From CALABS01 sp050260775 (lineage in GTDB: Bacteria; Pseudomonadota; Alphaproteobacteria; Rhodospirillales; Magnetospirillaceae), in NCBI GenBank assembly GCA_050260775.1, contig JBLNCP010000056.1, positions 28,207 to 92,206 of the forward strand: a stretch of 64,000 bases of DNA. The letters are read 5' to 3'. The translations under genes were made by a program, and so were the position numbers. The notes below the pieces were generated by a model. The model was not told the origin of the DNA and did no database searches. It saw only the letters and a program-made list of their open reading frames with translations. Shown here piece by piece: positions 1 to 8,793 of the stretch. The first letter of the stretch is position 1; each line of letters begins with the position of its first letter.

Positions 1-56
1 GCCAAAGGCGCGATCACCAACAGCGCGGCGGTGGCTTGCCAGATGCGTACGGTCAT
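1..56 (-). CDS. 5' end of an exported protein (truncated by window edge)
   Basis: An ATG at 56-54 overlaps the TGA of the ferritin-like gene (ATGA). The 18 readable residues run M-T-V-R-I-W-Q-A-T followed by an Ala/Leu-rich hydrophobic stretch, as in a Sec signal peptide. The rest lies outside the window, so the function cannot be named. The overlap suggests translational coupling with the gene at 53-994. Confidence 0.5.
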   Translation of the reverse strand, partial: MTVRIWQATAALLVIAPL

Positions 57-994
57 GCAAGGCCCTTTCCTTCCGGTTCCTCTGCCAACGAGCGAATGAC
101 CGCCAGCCGGGCCATGGCCTCCTCGGCCAGGGCCTGGGCCTCGGTCATCAATTGGGCGTCGGTGGCGTGCTCGGCGGTGCCGAGATAGGCGTCGAGGACC
201 TCTTCCGCATCCCGCAACGCCAGCCTCAGGGCCCCCGGGACGGTCAGGCCGCCGGGGACCAGCACCCCGGCCGCCCGCGCCGCCTCGACCGCCGCCGAGC
301 CCGGCCCCACCGACAGGCCGCCGCCCCGGCGTTTGCGGGCGGACTCGCCCTGCTGACGGACCAGGACCGCCATGGGAGTTCTCTTGTCGGCCACCAAGGC
401 GGCGGCCAGGGCGTCGCACGCCTCGGCGGCGCCTGCCTCCAGCCCGCGCGCCACCGCCTGCAATTCCGGGATGTCGCGGGCGCGCCTGAGGGCACGCGGC
501 GGCCGGCGCTCCATGTGGAAGGCGCGCCGGCGCAGCATGCGGAGCTGGCGCACGTGCACCAGTTCCTCGCGCGCCAGGGCTTCGGCGCGCTCGCGGGTCT
601 CGTCCTCGGGCGCCATCGCGGCCAGATAGGAGTAGAACGCGAAGGCCCGCTCCTCATTGCGGACGGCGATGCCGAGCGCCTCGTAGGGCGTCAGCGTACC
701 GTCGCCCTCCTCCCCGAAGGTCTCGGGCATCGGCCACGGAAAGGCCGCGGGGTCGGGACGCCGCCGCCCCTCGCGCTCCGCCCAGCGCGCCAGGCCGGAT
801 TCGTGGTCGCGCTCCAGCTGCGAGAGCTGGCGGAACAGGGTGGCCATGCCACCCTCCCCCCGGCGCTCCATCGCCGCCGCCAATTGCTCGTAACGCCGGG
901 CCGCCTCGTTCTCCATGCCCACGGCAATGGACATCAGCTGATCCACCGACGTGATTTCCGCCACGGGGTAGACGGGATTGATGACGGGGCGCAC
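53..994 (-). CDS. Ferritin-like (rubrerythrin-type) diiron-domain protein
   Basis: The protein has two helical pairs with the Glu...Glu-x-x-His pattern of ferritin-like diiron proteins: E-N-E-A-A-R-R-Y with L-E-R-D-H, then R-N-E-E-R-A-F with E-E-L-V-H. A roughly 130-residue Ala/Arg-rich C-terminal extension of unknown role follows. I chose the GTG at 994 because AGGAGG lies 5 nt upstream. The frame stays open to 1123, but that extension would run into the nosR promoter region and does not look protein-like. The gene is divergent from nosR and overlaps the next leftward gene. Oxidative or metal stress is the usual context of the family; the substrate is unknown. Confidence 0.65.
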   Translation of the reverse strand: MRPVINPVYPVAEITSVDQLMSIAVGMENEAARRYEQLAAAMERRGEGGMATLFRQLSQLERDHESGLARWAEREGRRRPDPAAFPWPMPETFGEEGDGTLTPYEALGIAVRNEERAFAFYSYLAAMAPEDETRERAEALAREELVHVRQLRMLRRRAFHMERRPPRALRRARDIPELQAVARGLEAGAAEACDALAAALVADKRTPMAVLVRQQGESARKRRGGGLSVGPGSAAVEAARAAGVLVPGGLTVPGALRLALRDAEEVLDAYLGTAEHATDAQLMTEAQALAEEAMARLAVIRSLAEEPEGKGLA

Positions 995-1134
995 GTCCAC
1001 CTCCTGCTCCGACGCACATTGAGGAAACGCCTCTCGCGCGGGCACGAACGCCACGCGAATTCGGCTTACCGCTTGCGCGCATACCCCTTTGCGAACCGAT
1101 TGAAACGCCGATTCCGTCGCCAATCGTCCTAACG
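995..1134. promoter_or_regulatory. Divergent intergenic region upstream of nosR
   Basis: This 140-bp region must hold the promoters of nosR and of the ferritin-like gene. I looked for a TTGA-N6-TCAA FNR/NnrR operator, the usual control of nos operons, and found none. A CGATTG...CAATCG pair of arms near 1096-1125 is too widely spaced for that family. No clear Shine-Dalgarno sequence precedes nosR. Confidence 0.4.
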
Positions 1135-3378
1135 ATGATGCGCGAACCGGTCTGTGACCATTGGCGGGGCCGTCGGTTGGGCCTTTTGGGGTTAGGCATG
1201 TTGGTTGCCCTCCTGGCGATGGTCGCGTGGGCGCCGCCGCTGGCCGCCGAAAGCCGCCTGGCCGAATTCCTGCCCAAGGTCGACCTCGGCCAGGTTTTCC
1301 CGGGGGCCGATCACCTCGGGCCGGTGGAAGGAACGCCGCCCGCCGCCGCCGCCTATGCCGGGCAGACCCTGCTCGGCTGGGTGCTGCTCAACACCGACGT
1401 GGTCACCGCCACCGGATATTCGGGCAAGCCGATCCATGTGGCGGTGGGGGTCGACGCCAAGGGCACGATCGTCGGGGCCAAGCTGCTCGATCACCACGAA
1501 CCCATCGTGCTGGTCGGCATCCCCCAGAAGCGCATCGACGACTTCATCCACGGCTACGTCGGCTACAACGTGCTCGAGGCGCGCACCATCACCAAGCCGC
1601 CGGTCGACATCGTCAGCGGCGCCACCGTCACCGTGGTGGTGATCGGCGATTCCATCACCCGCGCCGCCGCCAAGGTCGTCCACGCCCGCGCCGGCGCCCC
1701 GGCGGCGCAGGCGCCCGCTGCCGCCGCCCGGACCGTCGACATGACACTGCAAGGCACCCGCTCGTGGGAGCAACTGCTGGGAGACGGCTCCATACGCCGG
1801 CTGCACCTGTCCATCGGCGAGATCAACAAGGCGTTCGAGAAGGACCCGCGCGCCGCCGCCAGACCCGAGGCGGGCGATGCCAACGACACCTTCATCGACC
1901 TGTACGTCGCCCAGGCCGACGTGCCGGTGATCGGCCGCTCGCTGCTCGGCGAGCAGGGCTATCAGGAACTGCGCCAGCGCCTGGGCGACAACCGGCACGC
2001 CATCCTGGTGATGGGCCAGGGCATCTATTCCTTCCGGGGCTCCGGCTACGTGCGCGGCGGCCTGTTCGACCGCATCGAGATGGTCCAGGGCGAGAACTCG
2101 ATCCGCTTCCGTGACCGCGACTACGAGCGCATCGGCGACCTGGCAACCCAGGACGCCCCGAATTTCCCAGAAATCGGTTTGTTCACCATCCCCGAAACCG
2201 TGCCCTTCGACCCGACCCAGCCCTGGCGCCTCAACCTGCTGGTATCGCGCGCGGTGGCGGCGCTCGACAAATCCTTCCTCACCTTCGAGCTGGACTACCA
2301 GCTCCCCGAAGGCTACCTGGCGCCGGCGCCGAAGGCCGCCGCCCCCACGGCCCCGCCGCCGACCGCCGGCCCCGCCAGCGAGGAAGCCGCCACCACCGCG
2401 CTGTGGCAGCGGATGTGGCGCTCGAAGGCGCTGTCCATCGGGGTGCTGTCCATCGCCCTCCTCGTCCTCACCGCCGCCTTCTTCTTCCAGGACTGGCTGG
2501 TGCGGCGTCCGCGGGTGCTGAAGTGGTTCCGGCTGGGCTATCTCGCCTTCACCCTGCTGTGGCTGGGATGGTGGGCCAACGCCCAGCTCTCGGTCGTCAA
2601 CATCCTGACGCTCTCCAACGCGGTGATCACCGGGTTCTCGTGGGACTACTTCCTGATGGACCCGCTGCTGTTCATCCTGTGGTCGGCGGTGGCGGCCTCC
2701 CTGCTGTTCTGGGGGCGCGGCGCCTTCTGCGGCTGGCTGTGTCCGTTCGGGGCGCTGCAGGAATTCGTCAGCCTGGGCGCCAAGCGCCTGGGCATCCGCC
2801 AGATCAACGTGCCCTGGGGCCTGCACGAGCGGCTGTGGCCCATCAAGTACGTCATCTTCCTCGGGCTGTTCGGCACCGCGCTCTATTCGCTGGCGTGGGG
2901 CGAGAAGCTGTCCGAGGTCGAGCCGTTCAAGACCGCCATCATCCTGAAATTCGTCCGCGACTGGCCGTTCGTGCTGTTCGCCGTCGCCCTGCTGGCCGCC
3001 GGCCTGTTCATCGAGCGCTTCTTCTGCCGCTACCTCTGCCCGCTGGGCGCGGCGCTGGCGATCCCCGCCCGCATCCGCATGTTCGACTGGCTGAAGCGCC
3101 ACCGCGAATGCGGCAGCCCGTGCCAGCGCTGCTCCATCGAATGCCCGGTTCAGAGCATTCACCCCGACGGCCGCATCAATCCCAACGAGTGCATCTACTG
3201 CATGCACTGCCAGGAACTCTACTGGGACGAACACCGTTGTCCTCACATGGTCCAGGTGCGGCTCAAACGCGAAAAACGCGCAGCCATGTCGTCGCCTTCG
3301 CCTTCCCCGCCGGCCAAGAGTGCGGCCGATCCCGTCGGCCATGCCGAACGCACCGGCAAACAACCAGGAGTGCCGTGA
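1135..3378 (+). CDS. nosR: NosR, membrane flavin/Fe-S regulator and electron donor for N2O reduction
   Basis: NosR is a polytopic membrane protein that supplies electrons to nitrous oxide reductase and is needed for nos expression. At 747 residues it has the family length. A signal peptide (arginines then a Leu-rich core, about residues 12-36) leads to a periplasmic FMN-binding domain with the flavinylation motif S-G-A-T near residue 163. A Pro/Ala linker and several membrane helices (from about 430) follow. Two C-x3-C-P motifs (CGWLCP and CRYLCP) and a cytoplasmic Fe-S segment, CxxxCxxC-like then C-I-Y-C-M-H-C, close the protein. It is the first gene of the nos operon. FMN loading is probably by NosX, encoded at the end of the operon. 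Confidence 0.95.
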   Translation: MMREPVCDHWRGRRLGLLGLGMLVALLAMVAWAPPLAAESRLAEFLPKVDLGQVFPGADHLGPVEGTPPAAAAYAGQTLLGWVLLNTDVVTATGYSGKPIHVAVGVDAKGTIVGAKLLDHHEPIVLVGIPQKRIDDFIHGYVGYNVLEARTITKPPVDIVSGATVTVVVIGDSITRAAAKVVHARAGAPAAQAPAAAARTVDMTLQGTRSWEQLLGDGSIRRLHLSIGEINKAFEKDPRAAARPEAGDANDTFIDLYVAQADVPVIGRSLLGEQGYQELRQRLGDNRHAILVMGQGIYSFRGSGYVRGGLFDRIEMVQGENSIRFRDRDYERIGDLATQDAPNFPEIGLFTIPETVPFDPTQPWRLNLLVSRAVAALDKSFLTFELDYQLPEGYLAPAPKAAAPTAPPPTAGPASEEAATTALWQRMWRSKALSIGVLSIALLVLTAAFFFQDWLVRRPRVLKWFRLGYLAFTLLWLGWWANAQLSVVNILTLSNAVITGFSWDYFLMDPLLFILWSAVAASLLFWGRGAFCGWLCPFGALQEFVSLGAKRLGIRQINVPWGLHERLWPIKYVIFLGLFGTALYSLAWGEKLSEVEPFKTAIILKFVRDWPFVLFAVALLAAGLFIERFFCRYLCPLGAALAIPARIRMFDWLKRHRECGSPCQRCSIECPVQSIHPDGRINPNECIYCMHCQELYWDEHRCPHMVQVRLKREKRAAMSSPSPSPPAKSAADPVGHAERTGKQPGVP

Positions 3379-3379
3379 G

Positions 3380-5302
3380 ATGTCAGACTACGAAGAAAAA
3401 CCCGGAGTATCGCGCCGCGACCTGTTCAAACTGGCGGCGGCCGGGGTCGGTGGAGCCGCGCTGGCCGGCGGCGGCGGGCTGCTGCTGGGGCCGGCCGAGG
3501 CGCAGCAGCGCCAGCAGCCCCAGGCCAAGGGGCAGCAATCGGCCGAGGTGGCCCCCGGCCAGCTCGACGAGTACTACACGTTCTTCTCCAGCGGCCAGTC
3601 GGGCGAGGTCCGCATCGTCGGCCTGCCGTCCATGCGCGAGCTCATGCGCATCCCGGTCTACAACCGCGACAGCGCCACCGGCTGGGGCCTTACCAACGAA
3701 TCGCTCAAGGTGCTGACTTCCGGCCTGACGCCCGAGACCCGGAAGCGGCTGGAAAAGCGCGGCGGCACCTGGATGAACGGCGACCTGCACCACCCGCATG
3801 TCAGCTTCACCGACGGCACCTATGACGGCCGCTATCTGTTCGCCAACGACAAGGCCAACACCCGCATCTGCCGCATCCGGCTCGACGTCATGAAGTGCGA
3901 CAAGATCATCGAGGTGCCCAACGCCCACGACATCCACGGCCTGCGCCTGCAGAAATACCCGCGCACCGGCTACGTCTTCGCCAACGGCGAACACGAGGCG
4001 CCGATCCCCAACGATGGCCGCTCGCTGGACGATCCCAAGCAGTACCGCGCCATCTTCAACGCCATCGACGGCGACACCATGACGGTGGCCTGGCAGGTGA
4101 TCGTCGACGGCAACCTCGACAACGTTGACGCCGATTACCAGGGCAAGTACTGCTTCTCGACCTGCTACAACTCAGAAATGGGCGTGAACACCGCCGAGAT
4201 GACCGCCAACGAGCAGGATTGGGTGGTGGTGTTCAACATCAAGCGCATCGAGGAAGCGGTCAAAGCCGGCAAGGCCACCATGATGAACGGGGTGCCGGTG
4301 CTCGACGGCCGCCACGGGTCGCCGTTCACGCTCTACATCCCGATCTCGAACAGTCCACACGGCATCAACACCGCCCCCGACGGCATCCACGTCACCATCA
4401 ACGGCAAGCTGTCGCCGACCGTGTCGGTGATGGACGTGCGCAAGCTCGACGACGCCTTCGCCGGCAAGATCAAGCCGCGCGACGTCATCGTCGCCGAACC
4501 GCAACTGGGACTGGGGCCGCTGCACACCGCCTATGACGGCCGCGGCAACGCCTACACCACCCTGTTCCTCGACAGCCAGGTGGTGAAGTGGAACATCGAC
4601 AAGGCCGTCCGCGCCTACAAGGGCGAGAAGGTCGACCCCATCATCCAGAAGCTCGACGTCCATTACCAGCCCGGCCACAACCACACCTCCATGGGCCAGA
4701 CCAAGGAAGCCGACGGCAAGTGGCTGCTGTCGCTGAACAAGTTCTCCAAGGACCGCTACCTCAACGTCGGCCCGTTGAAGCCCGAGAACGACCAGCTGAT
4801 CGACATCTCGGGCGACCAGATGCGCCTGGTCCACGACAGCCCCAGCTTCGCCGAGCCGCACGACGCCACCATCGTGCACCGCTCCAAGATCCGGCCCCGC
4901 CAGGTGTGGGACCGCAACGATCCCATGTGGGAGGACGCGCGCAAGTGGGCGCAGAAGGACGGGGTCAAGCTGGAGAACGCCGCCAACGTCATCCGCGACG
5001 GCAACAAGGTGCGCGTCTACATGTACACCGTCGCCCCGGCCTTCAGCCTCGAGAAGTTCCAGGTCGGCCAGGGTGACGAAGTCTCGATCTTCATCACCAA
5101 CATGGACGACGTCGAGGATCTGACCCACGGCTTCACGCTGTCGAACTACGGCGTGCAGTTCGAGATCGCGCCGCAGGCCACGGCGTCGGTGACCTTCATC
5201 GCCGACCAGCCCGGGGTGCACTGGTTCTACTGCGTGTGGTTCTGCCACGCCCTGCACATGGAGATGCGGGGCCGCATGCTGGTGGAGCCGCGGCCGGCAT
5301 GA
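3380..5302 (+). CDS. nosZ: Nitrous oxide reductase, TAT-exported (clade I)
   Basis: NosZ reduces N2O to N2 in the periplasm. The 640-residue protein starts one base after the nosR stop, with AGGAG upstream. A twin-arginine signal (S-R-R-D-L-F-K, residues 11-17) marks clade I. The beta-propeller carries the CuZ ligands beginning with D-L-H-H-P-H (His137, His138, His140). The C-terminal cupredoxin has the CuA set Cys618, Trp620, Cys622, His626 and Met629, with the same spacing as in characterised enzymes. No key residue is missing, so the enzyme should be functional if copper is delivered. Confidence 0.97.
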   Translation: MSDYEEKPGVSRRDLFKLAAAGVGGAALAGGGGLLLGPAEAQQRQQPQAKGQQSAEVAPGQLDEYYTFFSSGQSGEVRIVGLPSMRELMRIPVYNRDSATGWGLTNESLKVLTSGLTPETRKRLEKRGGTWMNGDLHHPHVSFTDGTYDGRYLFANDKANTRICRIRLDVMKCDKIIEVPNAHDIHGLRLQKYPRTGYVFANGEHEAPIPNDGRSLDDPKQYRAIFNAIDGDTMTVAWQVIVDGNLDNVDADYQGKYCFSTCYNSEMGVNTAEMTANEQDWVVVFNIKRIEEAVKAGKATMMNGVPVLDGRHGSPFTLYIPISNSPHGINTAPDGIHVTINGKLSPTVSVMDVRKLDDAFAGKIKPRDVIVAEPQLGLGPLHTAYDGRGNAYTTLFLDSQVVKWNIDKAVRAYKGEKVDPIIQKLDVHYQPGHNHTSMGQTKEADGKWLLSLNKFSKDRYLNVGPLKPENDQLIDISGDQMRLVHDSPSFAEPHDATIVHRSKIRPRQVWDRNDPMWEDARKWAQKDGVKLENAANVIRDGNKVRVYMYTVAPAFSLEKFQVGQGDEVSIFITNMDDVEDLTHGFTLSNYGVQFEIAPQATASVTFIADQPGVHWFYCVWFCHALHMEMRGRMLVEPRPA

Positions 5303-6525
5303 TGCGTGGGGTGGCGGCGTTCCTTGTTGCCCTGGCCGCCACCCCGGCTGCGGCCGCCACAATCGACGTGGCGGCCGAGCCCGGCCGGCTGGCCGCCGCC
5401 ATCGCCCAGGCCGCACCGGGCGACGTCCTGAAACTGGCCGCCGGCCGCCACCAGGGCGGGGTTGTTATCGACAAGCCGCTGACGCTGGAAGGCGGTCCCG
5501 GGGCGGTGGTCGACGGCGGCGGCAAGGGCCGCACCATCCAGGTGAGTTCGCCCGACGTCACCGTCCGGGGGCTGGAAATCACCGGATCGGGGCTTGATCT
5601 CGAGACCATGGATGCGGGCGTCTTCCTCGACAAGACGGCGGAGCGTGCGGTGGTCGAGGGCAACCGGGTGCTCGACAACCTGGTCGGAGTCTATGTGTGG
5701 GGGGCCAAGGACGCCCGCGTCGAGGACAACCGGATCGTCGGGCGCACCGACCTCAGGGTCAACGAACGGGGCAACGGCATCAGCCTGTGGAACTCGCCGG
5801 GCGCCCAGATCCTGCGCAACGACATCTCCGAGGGGCGCGACGGCATCTTCGTCACCACCAGCCGCAACAACCGCTTCGTCGGCAACCGCTTCGCCCACGT
5901 CCGCTTCGCGGTCCACTACATGTACTGCAACCAGAGCGAGGTCAGCGACAACGTCTCGACCGGCAACGACGTCGGCTTCGCGCTGATGTATTCGACCGGG
6001 CTGACCGTGGCCGACAACGTCTCCACCCGCGACCGCGAGCACGGGGTGCTGCTCAACTACGCCAACCAATCGACCGTGGTCGGCAACCGGGTCGACGGCA
6101 GCAAGAAGTGCGTCTTCATCTACAACGCCAACAAGAACCGCATCGCCGACAACGTCTTCCAGGGCTGCGCCATCGGCATCCACTTCACCGCGGGATCCGA
6201 GCGCAACCGCATGAGCGGCAACGCCTTCATCGGCAACGAGGTCCAGGTGATGTACGTCGGCACCCGCGACGTGGTGTGGGCCGACGAAGGCCGCGGCAAT
6301 TACTGGAGCGACAATCCGGCCTTCGACCTCGACGGCGACGGCATCGCCGACACCGCCTACCGCCCCAACGACGTGGTCGACCGGGTGGTGTGGGCGGTGC
6401 CCTTGGCCAAGCTGCTGCTCAACAGCCCGGCGGTGCAGGTGGTGCGATGGTCGCAGTCGCAGTTCCCCGCCCTGATGCCGGGGGGCGTGGTCGACCCCTA
6501 TCCGTTGATGCGACCGCCGTCATGA
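5299..6525 (+). CDS. nosD: NosD, periplasmic beta-helix copper-maturation protein
   Basis: NosD helps assemble the CuZ site of NosZ with NosF and NosY. The start ATG at 5299 overlaps the nosZ stop (ATGA); a second Met follows at once. A short signal peptide (to about residue 20, ending in a run of Ala) is followed by successive beta-helix (CASH/PbH1) turns rich in N-x-V/I and G-N-x-F. The family's conserved Ca-loop-like segment D-L-D-G-D-G-I-A-D lies near the C-terminus. The length of 408 residues is typical. Confidence 0.94.
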   Translation: MMRGVAAFLVALAATPAAAATIDVAAEPGRLAAAIAQAAPGDVLKLAAGRHQGGVVIDKPLTLEGGPGAVVDGGGKGRTIQVSSPDVTVRGLEITGSGLDLETMDAGVFLDKTAERAVVEGNRVLDNLVGVYVWGAKDARVEDNRIVGRTDLRVNERGNGISLWNSPGAQILRNDISEGRDGIFVTTSRNNRFVGNRFAHVRFAVHYMYCNQSEVSDNVSTGNDVGFALMYSTGLTVADNVSTRDREHGVLLNYANQSTVVGNRVDGSKKCVFIYNANKNRIADNVFQGCAIGIHFTAGSERNRMSGNAFIGNEVQVMYVGTRDVVWADEGRGNYWSDNPAFDLDGDGIADTAYRPNDVVDRVVWAVPLAKLLLNSPAVQVVRWSQSQFPALMPGGVVDPYPLMRPPS

Positions 6526-7421
6526 GCGAGCCGCTGACCCTGCGTGCGGTGACCAAGCGCTATGGCGAGCGCGTGGTCGTCCGCGGCGTCGATTTCGCCC
6601 TGCGGCCCGGCGAGCGTGTCGCCCTGCTCGGACACAACGGAGCGGGCAAGACCACGCTGATGAAGATGGCGCTCGGGCTGGCGGCGGTCACCTCCGGCGA
6701 CATCCGCGTCAACGGGCACGACCCCACCACCATGCCGGCCTCGGTGCGGCGCGGCATCGGCTTCCTGCCCGAGAACGTGGCCTTCGATCCCGGCATGACC
6801 GGCCGCGAGATGCTGTCCTTCTACGCCGCCCTCAAGCACCGCGGTGCCAAGGAGGTTACCGCCCTCCTGGAGCAGGTCGGCCTCGCCGAGGCCGCCGGGC
6901 GCCGGGTCGGCACCTGGTCGAAGGGCATGCGCCAGCGCCTGGGGCTGGCCCAGGCGGTGCTGGGCACGCCGCGCCTGCTGCTGCTGGACGAGCCGACCTC
7001 GGGGCTCGATCCCGAATATCGCCAGGCCTTCTATGAGTTGCTGGCGGAGCGGGCGCGCGGCGGCACCGCCGTGCTGCTGTCCTCCCACCTGTTGACCGAA
7101 CTGGAGGAGAAGACCGACCGCGTCCTGATCGTCGACCACGGCTTGCTGATCGCCCAGGGGACGCTGGAGGAGTTGCGGGTTCGGGCCGACCGGCCGTTCG
7201 GGATGCGGGTGCTGGCCCGCCCCGGGCACGATCTGTCCGCCGCCCTCGCCGACCTCGCGCCCCGGCCGGACGGCGCATGGCTGCACTTGGCCTGCCGGCC
7301 GGCGGACAAAATGGCGGTGCTGCGGCGCCTTGCCGCGCTCGACGGCGTCGCCGACATCGAACTCCACCCGCCGGGGCTCGACGACCTGTACGCGCACTTC
7401 CTGGGGGAGGAGGCGCGATGA
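6522..7421 (+). CDS. nosF: NosF, ABC transporter ATP-binding subunit
   Basis: This is the cytoplasmic ATPase of the NosDFY maturation complex. The start overlaps the nosD stop (ATGA at 6522). Walker A is G-H-N-G-A-G-K-T (residues 37-44), the signature region W-S-K-G-M-R-Q-R, and Walker B L-L-L-L-D-E-P-T-S-G-L-D. The length of 299 residues is normal. It pairs with the permease NosY encoded next. Confidence 0.95.
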   Translation: MSEPLTLRAVTKRYGERVVVRGVDFALRPGERVALLGHNGAGKTTLMKMALGLAAVTSGDIRVNGHDPTTMPASVRRGIGFLPENVAFDPGMTGREMLSFYAALKHRGAKEVTALLEQVGLAEAAGRRVGTWSKGMRQRLGLAQAVLGTPRLLLLDEPTSGLDPEYRQAFYELLAERARGGTAVLLSSHLLTELEEKTDRVLIVDHGLLIAQGTLEELRVRADRPFGMRVLARPGHDLSAALADLAPRPDGAWLHLACRPADKMAVLRRLAALDGVADIELHPPGLDDLYAHFLGEEAR

Positions 7422-8254
7422 CCCACCTGCTCGACGTTGCCGCCAAGGAGGTGCGCCAGGGCATGCGCAACCGATGGGTGGTGGCCGCCACCCTGGTGCT
7501 GGCCGCGCTGGCTTTGGGGCTGGCCTTCCTGGGCAGCGCGCCCGCCGGCAGCGTCGGCGCCTCGCGTCTGGCGGTGACGGTGGTGAGCCTCGCCAGCCTG
7601 ACCATCTTCCTGCTGCCACTAATCGCCCTGATGCTGGCCTACGACACCCTGGCCGGCGAGATCGAGCGCGGCACCATGCTGCTGCTGCTCGCCTACCCGG
7701 TGGGACGCGGCGAGGTGGTGTGGGGGAAATTCCTCGGCCATCTCGCCCTCCTGGCCTTCGCCACCGTGGTCGGCTACGGCGCCGCCGGGCTGGGCATCGC
7801 GCTGGCCGGCGGGAAGGCCGGCGCGGCGGTCGGCGATTGGCGCGCCTTCGTGGTGCTGATCGCCTCCTCGGTGCTGCTGGGCGCCAGCTTCCTCGCCCTC
7901 GGCATCCTGGCCAGCGCCCTGGTGCGCGACCGCGCCACCGCGGCCGGCATCGCGGTGGCGGCCTGGCTGGTGTTCGTGCTGCTGTTCGACCTGACGCTGC
8001 TCGGCGTGCTCGCCGCCAGCGAGGGCAAGGCGATTTCGGCGGCGGCCTTCCGCTGGCTGCTGCTGCTCAACCCCGCCGACGCCTACCGCCTGCTCAATCT
8101 CACCGGCTTTTCCGACGTGCGCCAATTCGCGGGGATGGCCGGACTGTCGCAGGAAGTATTGTGGCCGCCCGTCGTGCTTGCCGCCGCCCTGGTCGGCTGG
8201 GTGGTGGTGCCGCTGGTCGCCGCCCATGCCCTGTTCGCACGGAGGCAAATGTGA
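7418..8254 (+). CDS. nosY: NosY, ABC transporter permease
   Basis: This is the membrane subunit of the NosDFY complex: 278 residues with about six hydrophobic segments in the ABC-2 permease pattern. The ATG at 7418 overlaps the nosF stop and is preceded by a strong GGGGGAGGAGG. NosFY is thought to use ATP to drive copper-sulfur site maturation on the periplasmic side through NosD. Confidence 0.94.
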   Translation: MTHLLDVAAKEVRQGMRNRWVVAATLVLAALALGLAFLGSAPAGSVGASRLAVTVVSLASLTIFLLPLIALMLAYDTLAGEIERGTMLLLLAYPVGRGEVVWGKFLGHLALLAFATVVGYGAAGLGIALAGGKAGAAVGDWRAFVVLIASSVLLGASFLALGILASALVRDRATAAGIAVAAWLVFVLLFDLTLLGVLAASEGKAISAAAFRWLLLLNPADAYRLLNLTGFSDVRQFAGMAGLSQEVLWPPVVLAAALVGWVVVPLVAAHALFARRQM

Positions 8255-8793
8255 GAACGGCCCTGGCCCTGGTGGTCCTGCTGATGGTCGGCGCCTGCGG
8301 CGACAAGGGCAAGGCGCCCCCGCCGCCGCCGGCGGCGATGGGCTCCGACGCCGTCGGCCATTACTGCGGCATGACGTTGGCCGACCATCCCGGGCCCAAG
8401 GGGCAGATCCAGGTCAAGAGCCGCAAGGAGCCGTACTGGTTCTCGTCGGCGCGCGACACGCTGGCCTTTACCATGCTGCCGGAGGAACCCAAGGACATCG
8501 CCGCCATCTATGTGACCGCCATGGACAAGGCGGCCAGCTGGGAGCAGCCGGGGCAGGCAGCGTGGGTGGACGCCCATGCGGCATCGTACGTGGTCGGCAG
8601 CGATGCCAAGGGCGGCATGGGCCAGAACGAGGTGGTCCCCTTCACGACCCCCGAAGCCGCGGAGGCCTTCGCCCGCCAGCACGGCGGCCAGGTCTACGGC
8701 TTCGACCGGGTCCCCCACGACAAGGTCCTGGGCGAGGACACGCCGGCGGTCCAGAGCCACGAAGACGGACACCAGGGAGGATCCCACCCATGA
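8251..8793 (+). CDS. nosL: NosL, copper-binding lipoprotein chaperone
   Basis: NosL is a Cu(I) chaperone that hands copper to NosD/NosZ. The start is a GTG at 8251 overlapping the nosY stop (GTGA), with GGAGG 5 nt upstream. The lipobox V-G-A-C puts the lipidated Cys at residue 16. The family C-G-M copper motif is at about residue 35 (Y-C-G-M-T-L). The His-rich tail (S-H-E-D-G-H-Q-G-G-S-H-P) may also bind metal, which is my inference. Length 180 residues. Confidence 0.92.
   Translation: MRTALALVVLLMVGACGDKGKAPPPPPAAMGSDAVGHYCGMTLADHPGPKGQIQVKSRKEPYWFSSARDTLAFTMLPEEPKDIAAIYVTAMDKAASWEQPGQAAWVDAHAASYVVGSDAKGGMGQNEVVPFTTPEAAEAFARQHGGQVYGFDRVPHDKVLGEDTPAVQSHEDGHQGGSHP

Noticed and set aside
995..1134. 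Possible FNR box before nosR
   Set aside because: TTGA occurs (in CATTGAGG and GATTGAAA) but neither has a TCAA at the required spacing.
1192..3363. Minus-strand open frame of 723 codons opposite nosR
   Set aside because: NosR motifs are complete on the plus strand. The reverse frame is an artefact of GC-rich third positions.
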